Below are positions 50,284 through 61,500 of a DNA stretch of 64,000 nucleotides, piece by piece. The first letter of the stretch is position 1, and each line of letters starts with the position of its first letter. The DNA is from Capitella teleta (Eukaryota > Annelida > Polychaeta > Capitellidae), in NCBI GenBank assembly GCA_000328365.1, contig KB306314.1, positions 105,323-169,322 of the forward strand, written 5' to 3'. The notes under the pieces were generated by a model. It worked only from the letters and a program-made list of their open reading frames with translations, was not told where the DNA came from and searched no databases. Position numbers and translations under genes: made by a program.

Positions 50284-50473
50284 TAATCTTGCGAGAAAAG
50301 ATATTGAGCGCATGAGAAGTGTTTGCAAGAGCGAATGCAATACTCGATCCGAGCAGAGGCGGCGGGGATCCGAATGCCATTTAATCTTGATCGAAGACAC
50401 ACGCCTGAGGAATGTAACAGACATTTTTAAAGAGCTTAATGCGACTAAATACACGCCATCTTTGTTGAAGTAA
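50284..50473 (+). CDS. Orphan exon-like ORF, unknown
   Basis: After a possible acceptor (gtagttacag) there are about 62 open codons to TAA, reading ANLARKDIERMRSVCK and ending NATKYTPSLLK. It sits 400 bases after the ORF at 49639, but the phase at the one good donor there (CAG|gtggtt, phase 0) does not fit, so the two are not joined. Confidence 0.18.
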
Positions 50474-50842
50474 ATCGATACGACTTGTTGATGAATTAAA
50501 GATCCATCACTATAGGTTTTTTGTTCAGCGGTTGACATTGAAGAATGCTGAACTTGGTGGTTTTTTAAGTGAACAAGATCTCATGTTTTCGACAGAATCA
50601 TCCAGAAATGACGCCACACACGCGCTTAAGTGACACTGTCACATACTGTCGCATCGTACAGTGAGATTATTGTATTACCGAGATAAAGATTTGATGGGAA
50701 CCAAAATTGATTCAGCGATGAGCGAGCTTTGTGAAGAATCTGTGATGTGAAAATGCTCTCCATCCCAGAGTAATTAATATATGCATGCAGTATGTGAGAA
50801 TACTATTAGGCATTGTGATTGTGACTTACCATTGTTATTAAT

Positions 50843-50965
<123 letters not shown>

Positions 50966-51377
50966 ATTTTTTTAATCTTTTCAAATGCGTCGTAAAGATG
51001 AGATATTAAAATAAAATAAATACAAGTAAAATAAACAAAATAGATATTAATTAAAATAAAATAAAAATAAATAAAAAGTCAATAAAAAGTTGATTTGAAT
51101 TGGAAAGTTTTTAGTTTGGATTAAAAAGTTGACAGTGTCTGGTTTCGATACGTGGAAGGAACTTCCAGAGTCTTGGAGCAGTTGCTCAACAGGGAGCCAG
51201 TGGAGTTTCTTGAGTAGAGGTGTGGTGTGGTCGAATTTTTAGTCATGTTCAAAAGCAGTTGCATTCTGCGCTCGCTAGAGCCTATTGCGAGTACACACGG
51301 GTAAGCCGAGGAAGGAAAGGCTGCTGCAATAACCTAATCGAGATATAACATGTGCTGAGCTTTCTGTATGGCATTTT

Positions 51378-52025
51378 CTAATTATTCATATGCTGTGGAT
51401 ATGCATGTAAGCAGGGCGTTCTCTGTAGAGCATTCTCCACCCTCTCAATGGATCTTTGAAGAAGCAACTGGTCGTTTGTCGCAGATGTGCGACGAGAGAA
51501 GGCGATGCATGGTTGCGTGTCGTCGGCGTAGAAATGGTGATCGAGTAGTATCAATGATGTCAGCCAGTGGTTGGGCGTACAATGCAATAAATAGAGGGCC
51601 CAGGAGTACCAGGACAGACCCTTGCGGCACATGTACCATACTGTAAAAGACGAGGTGACATCTTGCACTCGGACATAATTATTGCTTCCGATCACCGAAA
51701 TATGATGCAAATCATTACAATGTAGTGTCACAGATGGCAAAGTGAGGATGTAGATGGTTAAGCAGCAGTTGATGGTCAATGGTACCAAAAGATGCTGATA
51801 AATCAAGCAGCACAAGAATTGCACCACCTTCATCGTTAACAGCTTTAAGAATGACGGTTTCGGTGCTGTGATACTGCTCATAAGCTGACTGGAACTTGTT
51901 GATGATGCTGTTAGAAGATCAGTTTTCCGGAATACTACGAGCAGCAATGTGCTCCAGCAACTTTTACAAGTACGCCAGGTTGGACACAGAATGGTAACGG
52001 TTATTATAGCAACGCGTGCACACAC
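51378..52025 (-). mobile_element. CR1-like LINE reverse-transcriptase fragment, degraded
   Basis: Minus-strand translation over about 51930-51380 shows, in order, FQSAYEQYHSTETVILKAV, ILVLLDLSASFGTIDHQLLL, then VPQGSV and LFIALYAQPLADII, and then HFYADDTQ, the YADD catalytic box of non-LTR reverse transcriptase. These blocks lie in different frames, so the copy is broken. The order and wording fit CR1/L2-type LINEs. Sequence at 51120-51370 looks like related repeat DNA, but I could not assign it. Confidence 0.82.
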
Positions 52026-53332
52026 ACCTGAGCTTATTCAACGATTTAATTAAAGATAATTATGGGAAATACGTACGCGCATCTATGCCTGCTATAATAT
52101 TCTGCAATGTCAACACGTGTATTCATTTTAATCTAGAGCCTGAAACGGTCGAACCTCACCACACGAACGTCGGACCTTAGGGAAATCGACAGAGGAGGGC
52201 TGAACGATGAAGTATATTAGAAACATGTGCTATTGAAACGTGAGGCAGCAATGATAGAGAGGGGGATAGTTTCGTTATGTCGCTGTCCACATCTGAACTC
52301 ACAATTTGCGGATTCGAGATCGAAAATATCATGGTGTCCAAATATGAGTAAAACGGATCGCGTTGCTTGCGAGGGATCAATCGTGTAGTCATCAAATTCG
52401 TGGGAGTTATTCTTGGACCAGAATCCTTATAGCTCTACTAAATTGCACTATTTTCTAGATATTCTTTGATGCTGCAATTTCGAGATGGAACGAAAGGTCT
52501 CTTTTTGTTTTATATTGTTTATTTTGAACTATGAATGCAAAAAGAGATTTGCATCCTCATGCTAATGAAGTCCAGGAGAAAGATGTGAGAAGATTTATAG
52601 AACGAATTATGGACGTATATCCTCTTTTTGATTGAGGAAATCTATCAAAATCGTGTACTTTTCCATTCTTGATCCTGTTCCACGTGCGAGCACCGAGCCG
52701 ATTTTATACATAGTGCCGTTCAGCTGATACTCTGTTACATAATTCTATATTAGACGTATGTATTATGATATATTCGTATATTATGATTCGTTTATTTGTT
52801 TATTATGATTATTTATTTTTTATGTTTTTATGTTTTTTTTTTATATTTTTAATCTGACACGAAAGACATTAATATTAATTTATAACTAATATTGCTGGAA
52901 TATGGAAGCTAAAATCCAGCAAATGTGTATTGATAGTGAACCAAAATAGGTCCTTACACAAAATTCTTTGCCATGCACGCCTTTATGCATATACCCTTGA
53001 ACACACACCTGGATTTCCATTATGATTGTATACTTTGTTTCGCTCTTTTGAATCAAACGAAGAATGAAATGAAGATAAGAATCGAGAATTTCCTCTTGCA
53101 AATATTGTTTTCCATATGGACAATATGTACTATGCGCTCTACGAAGTATGACACAGCCTAAGACATATAATTATCTCCCCATTACGAAGAAATGGCGTCT
53201 GGAGCTTATATCATATTCCTCAATCTCTTCAATATTAATAAACGCATTGATTCCTGTGTGATCACGTGACAAGACACATATTGTTGATCTTCCGAAAACG
53301 GCTCCCTATAATTTAATTCCAACGGTTCGTTG
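52026..53332. other. Non-coding stretch
   Basis: AT-rich with no ORF supported by splice signals. I see nothing recognisable. Confidence 0.5.
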
Positions 53333-53432
53333 TAATTCTTCGGTGACTCTGCAGTGCTGTCAAAATGCGTAAGAAGGCCAGGCGCTGTGTACGAAATTGT
53401 CTATGGTGGAATGCAGGATAAAGAATCCTTGG
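53333..53432 (+). repeat. Dispersed repeat, copy 2 (pairs with 36604-36702)
   Basis: Same orientation and order of blocks as copy 1: TAATTCTTCGGTGACTCTGC, GCGTAA.AAGGCC.GG, GCTGTGT, and ATAAAGAA.CCTTGGGA. Confidence 0.75.
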
Positions 53433-54888
53433 GACTGCATTCAGATTTCCTGGCGAAATTTCAGAACTCGTTATGCACAGAGACACTCCTCAAACATCAG
53501 GACTGACATCATTAACAGCAAACATTGCAGAGCTCATATACTCCATGTTAAAAACTAAACAATCAAATCTGCTATAATTAGGCAATTATCAGGTAAAACA
53601 AGCTACCTGGTAGCGATTGACTTTAACTTATTCTGTGCCCATGAACGAGCACTATGGAATGCCATATGTTGCATGGCGCTTCAATACAGTCTGCTGTGTT
53701 TTGATTTTAGGATGTAAACATTATTACAAGAAAGAAAGAAAAAAGGCAGCACGCTCAAGCAAAATAATAGTGCAACAGAGATTCCTTTTTTTTTCGGTTA
53801 TAGTTCCACAACATGGAACCGACGATGATCCTAATTTCTTGGTTACAGGAAGGGAAAGCTAAATGTGACCAATCCTCGGACTTTAGACAACTCGGTGCTA
53901 ACAAGAATTATAACCTGTGATTCCTGTTTTCAGAAGGAACATAAGAATTAAAGAAAAAAAGCAAAATTCTCAAAAAGGAGGCGCCCCTCGTTACCATAGC
54001 AACGACATGTTAATGCATGAAAATTATAGAATTTTGATATGAGACACGCATGATTGCTTAAGTAAACCACGGCACCAATAATTATGAAGCACATACAATT
54101 TTGGGAGTCAACAAGTGAGGAAAATAAAATAATTCCCACTTTACATAAAAATCCTCCTCTATGTCAAACATAGAAACGACATTTTCCTCCAATATCTCTC
54201 GGCTGACGTTTATAAGTGTGGGTGGTATGTACTCATAATTACTGTTATTATATTTACAACCAGGTATTGATTGCAACATAAACACAATCAAAACTGGTGA
54301 CGCAGAACCGGGGAATTCACGATGTTGTTCTTGAACAATTTCCAAGCTCTCAATCCACTTCTCTCTTACTCCAGTACAAATCAGGTGAAACGAAGAAAAA
54401 AAAGTGGATAGTGAGTAACATTTTTCTAAATCTTCCTAAAACAAATAGGGCCACTTTGCCTATACTAAATCTAATATAATAATTGCTGACGAATTTAATG
54501 ACTTTCGGCTGGATACCTTAGCCAACGTTATTTATTTCATCTTGGCCGATAGCTTTTGAAGCAACTCTTGCATCTAATAGGCATGTGATCCTCCAACTAT
54601 TCATTTGCTGGGTGATCGTGAACATGTGAACATCGCGATGTGGTTTGCCTCCCCTTCAAGAATTAAGTGCTAGCCCGATGCGTTTTATGGACTAAGGAGT
54701 ATAGCGGATCGATTCCAGAGAAGTGAAGGTTCAGTCATAGCCGAATGACTAAGTTACTTATCTCGAAAAAAAATCTCTTGACAATCTAGGTAATATATTG
54801 GGTACAGGGTGTGATGTACATTAAAATGTACATTAAAATGTTGCAAAAGTAGTAAGCTTTTATACAGTGCATGTAATAACTGTAAAAT

Positions 54889-55223
54889 AGCCAGAGCCAG
54901 AGCCAGAGCCACAGCCAGAGCCACAGCCACAGCCACAGCCACAGCCACAACCACAGCCACAGCCACAACCACAGCCACAACCACAGCCACAGCCACAGCC
55001 ACAGCCACAGCCACAACCACGACCACAGCCACAACCACAGCCACAGCCACAACCACAACCACAGCCACAGCCACAACCACGGCCACAGTCACAGCTACAG
55101 CCACAACCACAGCCACAACCACAGCCATAGCCACAGCCACAGCCACAGCCACAACCACAGCCACAACCACAGCCACAACCACAGCCATAGCCAGAGCCAC
55201 AGCCACAGCCACAACCACAGCCA
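54889..55223. repeat. Hexanucleotide array (CCACAG/CCACAA)n, about 56 units
   Basis: 335 bases of AGCCAC/AACCAC units, purer than most arrays but with point variants. It produces long spurious ORFs on the minus strand. It ends about 220 bases before the TATA box of the M13 peptidase gene. Confidence 0.97.
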
Positions 55224-55445
55224 TCAAGTGTTGTTGAAGAGAGCTTGAACTCAAAGTAGGTGGGCTTCTTCTTGACCCCTCGGTGATGACATCTCATGAC
55301 GCAATAGAAGGCCTCCTCATGTGTGCCATTTAACGCCGCTGTCGTTGGTCAGCTTGGGCGAGTGTAGCGATCGAGAGAGAGAGAGGAACAGGGACCGACG
55401 CTCCAATTCGTTGTCCGACCGAGTGCTATATATGGGAATGGGCGC

Positions 55446-55453
55446 TATATAAG
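55446..55453 (+). promoter_or_regulatory. TATA box of the M13 peptidase gene
   Basis: TATATAAG lies 132 bases before the ATG. A TCAG that could be an initiator is at about 55478, some 32 bases downstream, the normal spacing. A second TATATAT at 55428-55433 is a weaker alternative. Confidence 0.55.
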
Positions 55454-55577
55454 AGAAGGTCGACTGCGACTGCGCCTTCAGAAAGCAGGAAGCTCTCTTC
55501 GGGATTACGCGAATTCTGCCTTGATCTCTGCGCTGTCAACAATCGGATAAGTGTGCATTCGTGAAAAAAAATCCACA

Positions 55578-58500
55578 ATGGACAAAACAAAGTCGGAGGA
55601 TAATGCAAATCAGGAGAACGGCACGAGGCTCCTCGATCCTCCGCGGGAGGGTCAAGCAAAAGAAGTAGAAGCCAGCATCCGCAGGTGGGATCCAGGGCTC
55701 TCTTATCTCTCATCATCTTTGTATGTTGGCGATATCGGAGTTATAGATTTGCGATTTGTTATCATTGCAGCTGACAGATCGCTTTATTATTGCTGACAAT
55801 GCATCAGCGCCTTGCACATCCTGCGCTCGACATGGGGTTCCAATTAACATCCTCTTAAGGGTGAACTAAAACACGTTTGAATGAGGTGTCACCACTCAAT
55901 TTATCTATACTCCATTGGCGAGGGGCCAAGTTAGGTCATTGAATGCACGTGACACAAGCTTCAATCGCTGTGCCAAGCATAAGATTAGAAGATAAGAATG
56001 ACAAACACACGTGTTTAACCAAGTTATTCGCCACTGACCAATTCCACGTTTAGTGTACGCTTTACGATGTGAGCTTTTAGATCTTTTGCTATCGGCTTTG
56101 AGCCATTTGCCACCATCGCATCGTTCGGGTTGATTCTTCTTTTCTTCGATACTCCGAGATCTTTATTAAAAGTTTCGCAATACTTTATGATAATGGTATA
56201 CCATGAGCTTATCTGCTTTATCGTCGACCGCTTCAATACTCAATAGCGCCGTAGGTGTGGGAGTGTTTTCTTGTGGTCGCTGCGAAAAGTCTCGCTGCAT
56301 CGTTCTCTATGTCATAACATTGCTGCTTTAAACAAATAGGGAAAAGGTCTGAGCATGATTGTATCTGGCACAGGGTTGCCAATAAGGTTGTTTGCTCTTG
56401 TCGAATGTGCCCAGATATGTGCGGTATTGCATGCAATTCTCGAGTAGCGCTGGCTTGGGAGGGGGGATTTATCGTGATGGGCTGACTGTCGATGCACAGC
56501 GCTAGTTGATCACTCTTCCTGCTTTGGGATGTGACCTCCTCACGCAGAGGATCAGACCCTAACACCCCCCAGAGATCCCTCGGCTTTCCCAGGTATCGAA
56601 GGACGTAGAACCCTGGAGCATAAGACGCTGAAGAGAGCCGCCAAAGATGAGTCTTAATTATAGATGGATGGCCACCAAGGAAGCTCTTCTCATCTGAGCG
56701 GAAAGCCGGACGTACAAAGCCTAACCTTGTTCCATTAAGTAGTCGGCTCACTTAGTGTGTGCATACAATGTGTCCTCAATAGGGTGTAGGATTACCATTA
56801 TGTACCCTTGCATCGATAAGGGATGGGTTCAATATCACCAGCATTCTTCAACGGGATTATTTCACCCTTCCACCTAAATCAATAAACAATGTCATGAAAG
56901 TGGTTCCCTTCTGTGTAACCCCACCTCTTCATTTATCTACACGTTAAACATGATTCCGTATAAGTGTTTCTACTCAAATCATATGATACGTTACATCAAG
57001 GTAAACAAAGATTTACAGCGCCGGAGAGTCTTATAAAGGTTCCACATATGAAAAAGGCACATCCTCCAATGGCTTCAGCCAAAGCCGTCATCGTGGAAGC
57101 GCATATTTGATGCATCAGAAGTAAATCCAGACCAATTATCCGCCCATTTGTCAGAAAATGAAGAGAAAAGATAGAAGTAATGTTCACCTATCCACGGTTA
57201 TCAAGTTCTCTCAGGATAAGCATAGATGGCGGGTTATGTTAGGTCTTCTCAGGTGTAATTCCATTCCACTCCTCGGACCTTTCCACCCACTATACCTTGC
57301 ATATATTATAACATTCTGCTTCTCTCTTTCAGCCCTTATAAGCGGAGTTGGTGGCGACAGAGGACATTCTTGGAAAAGTCCCTGTTCGTTCTGCTTATCT
57401 TGTCTTTCATTGTAACAACCATCATGGTGATCGTAGCCGCGACCAATGCCCGCACATTGGGTGAGTTCAATGATCTTTATTGTCCTAATAAACTTGGTTT
57501 ATATGTGTTCGCAGTGTTGTAAAAATACTTAATATGTGCACTGGACAACTTCAGAATACAGCGAACAACCTGGCTATTTTAAAAGGCAGAGTATGCATAA
57601 CCTCTCACGCCTTCTGAGCAGTCGTTAATTATTCTGATATCGGTGGATTCATTTTGTAATCAGTCCACATTATCAATGGCTTGGCCAACAATAGATAAAT
57701 TACCCTGAATTTAACCCCACGCCACCCCCATATATGCAATATATCAAATAACACGTAGTGGATATACTAAATTATTGAAATGTCCTGTCTATTATCGTTA
57801 CATTGTTCTTTTCGAGCATTAAATCCACAAAGAATGAAGGTTCATATACATCACCATTGCACTACAAAAATGCACTTTAAACTTACTTGTGTAATCGAAC
57901 AATTACCGAGGCATTCAGTTATGCATTGAGGCCACCATTACCTTTGGTGTCGGGAGAATTAAGGAAGAGGGCTTCAACCGTTGGCCTTGATGAGCAGCTT
58001 CTGATCCCATTTGGGAATTGAATCCTTTGGCTGATGTTCTGTCAGCTGTGATGTGCAGGATAGAGAGAAGCAGTAGTTATGAGTATACATGCAACTTATA
58101 CTTAGATGCAGTCGGATCACCATCATATTATACACCAACAAGCCGGCATGTATGATTATCACGGATGCCATTGCCATCAGGGCATCGAAAGGAGAAAGAG
58201 ATCGGCGGAGGTTGGAGCAGTGAGAGCGGCAGAGACTGTTTCGGCAATCTTCTGTTCGATTTGAGCATTCGAATGCGGCAGCGACCGCTACCAAGACTGC
58301 CACGCATAAACATCAACAATTAATCTAAAATTACCAACCGCTTGCCTTATCAATGCTTGTGTGATTATGCCCAGGGACCCGCTTCATGGTTTAACACGCA
58401 GCATGATTGAAATCCAACAGAACCTTTTTACGGGTAATGCTTTTGTTGACTGCGAGCCTGCGATCAGCCAAGGGTAAGTTGTTGGCCAGCCTCTGAGATG

Positions 58501-61500
58501 CCCCGGTGAAAGGCAGCGCCTGGAAATATCGAGCTTGAAATCAATTCCGACGAAGGATGGCAATTTAATGACCTCACCATGCATCCGTCCTGAGCAGTGT
58601 GACCCTGACATGACCTTGACTCCATAAGGTGGATAAAGAGGTCACGTGGGCCTACAGTTGGTTTACTGCGAAGAAAAGTTGCCATTTGGTGGACGGACTT
58701 CAATCGCACTCGTCATCGTTGCGTCTCTATAAAACTGTCATATTCAAACGCAACACAGCCTGCAAAGAAACTCCAGACTGATACCCAGCGATCATATTTC
58801 ATGGTATCTTTAATGCTGCTAAATGCCATCAAACATGAACTCCGCCTGCCTTCAAGGTTGAAAAAACTATGTGTCTTGTTCTGACATCTCTATAGCGAAT
58901 AATTCTGGCACCGAAATCAGTTATAGTGTTGCTGAGAAGTACAATGAACTTGTACAAGGACAGGATGTGTCCTCGCGTCGCAAAAGTATAGCGAGAAAAG
59001 TTACGATACATGTATATATACGGTAAAATTAAGTTTGTACACTTTAAAAGAAATGGATATATTGACGTCACCAGACCAAGACATCCTTGCACTAAGCGAC
59101 CGTCCTAAGGCCTCGCCATCCGACCCCATCCCGAGCAAGGGGCAAGAGATCTGACACCCCTTGCACGATCAAAGGTGAAGTGACCCGGGGCATGGCGGTA
59201 CAGTTCAGAAGAAATTTGAAACCCAAGTTTCACGTAACTGGCTGAATGCCAGGTCTAGCCCGGGGGTCCATGCAATCATCCCTCTTGTCACATGTGTCAA
59301 CCGTTCTTTGTCTCCGATTCAACCATCGTATATATACTACGCTCAAAGTGTGTGCATGACTCTCGCAATTAAACACACTTCAAAGATTCGCTGAGTCTTT
59401 GTAAATCAAATTACGGGTTCTTATGACCTTTGCACGTGACGTCATAAGATTTATCCACCCCCCCCCCTCCTGATGGGTCATCGGAGAGCAGGCCTATGTG
59501 AAGGTGCAATTGATAGATCGTGTACGTCAGTGTTCGAAGATCAAAGACAAATGCCGGTTATAGATGTTCGCATGCAACATTTCACGTACTCTCAGCTCAA
59601 AATGTGAATCACCTAGCTTCTTGATTGGACGCGACGTCTAAAGAAAACCACGTGAGATAATTATCATGTGCGTAATAATATCTCGCCCAATGAATGGCAC
59701 AAGGAGAATTATCCAATTTGGTCAAAGTTCATTTCACTGTTCTAATAGTTTGGCATCTCTTCTGCGCTGATAGGAACACCTGCACGTTAGTGGTGACCTA
59801 TAACCGTAAGAATGTTGCCTGAGTTTTTCTCTTTATTGGCACAACCATAGATTGCGAGAAGTTCCCCATGCACGAATGGAGTATTGTATGAGTAGATGTG
59901 ATTAGAGATTAATCACAGAGCCACGTGATCCCTTGGGTGAAATCTTGGCATGTCTTCGAATTGGTTTGTGTGTAGCTTTGTACAATGCACTGTAACTTAC
60001 ACTTGGCGTGGTTCAAGGTCTGTTCTGGTCACGTGGGTTCATATTTCAATCGAGTCTCACGCAAATCCTTGTGACCAAATCTCTGGACTCGGCGAAACCT
60101 AATCATGCAATGTGTGGTATGTGCCGATTGTCGAAGAAAAGCAAACAGTTTGGTCGCTTAACTAGAAAGAAAACACTCATTATTCTTATCTGCTGGGTAC
60201 ACAGACAAATAAATGTCATTCTGACTGAGCGTGAATTTGTTTATTTTAAGTTTTAATAAAATGCAGTCCGCTTGTTTTCAAAAGTAACAAGTGAAGAGGC
60301 GTGGCCACCTTATCTCTCGTCTCCTTTTCGTTTTCATGTGCTTAATTTCATTTTTAATTGAAATAATATTTATTTCTTGTAATGCAATACGCACAACAAA
60401 ATGAACAAAATGAACAAAATGAACAAAATGAACAATAAGGAATACATTCGCATATCTTATACTCAAAAATCTAATTCAAATAAAATAAAATTTATTTTGA
60501 TGTTAAAAAATTGTTTCATAATTACAGAAATTTCGAATATTATAGAGAATATCCCAAATTTGCGTTGGTGACAACATGGACTTTAGCATCAAATTTATAA
60601 AGTTTCGTGGGATTAATTGGATTTCTATTGAGATGGTAATTAAATTGGAGAGATATTTGAAAGTGAATCGGTGAAAGTGAATTGATAAAAAGATGCCTGC
60701 ACGCACAACATTGTGGGTCTTTTTAATTCCGTGTGCATGCTGTCATATTGAGCACTATGCGTAGTATTCAACAATTATTATAATCTTGTGTATTTATCAT
60801 TGACAGACAATATTCATCAAACCGAAAAGAAAATTTGCCTCTCAGAGACATGCGTCAAAGCTGGTAAGTTTCTTCAGTATCCTGTGAGATTATAAGAGAT
60901 TTTATTAGATTTTAGTTATGATAATAATAATGTGTAAGACATATCGGAGGTCTGGGTAATTTATATAAACGCATATTATACGTATCTGGTCTAATTTGGA
61001 GAACCCTTCGATATATTTGATTCTTCAAATATTCTGATATAATTATATATAGCAAGTTGAAGATATTTCAGGTCCAAATTACTGGAACCCCCAAAACACT
61101 ATCCAAACATTCCGACACAAATGCCCTCCGGCAAACTAAAATAGAAATATACTTGCATTCTGATGGTACTATGTAGTGTCTACCTTTGTCCCAAAAGATG
61201 TAAACGACGATGATCCCGAATCCTCCTCGTATTGTGAGCTCAGATACCACTGGTGTAGTAAGTCTGCCCTTGCATGCCAGTTACCTTGTAATAATTAGGC
61301 TTGTATTGCATAGCGAAGATCAATTCAATTACGTAATATTATAAACCAAACTTTACTAGTGTTAAGAAAGTTTCACAATGGTTCATTATATGTATACTGA
61401 AGTGAACCATAAAATAACTAAAACCAGTAGCAATTATGATGGACATGGTGTGCGTTGCAAGAATAACAAAGCCATTGCAAAAACAGTGCATCTTATGAGA

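Noticed and set aside
54754-55297. Minus-strand ORFs of up to 166 codons (Val-Ala, Trp-Leu and Cys-Gly repeats)
   Set aside because: They are translations of the CCACAG/CCACAA array in three frames.
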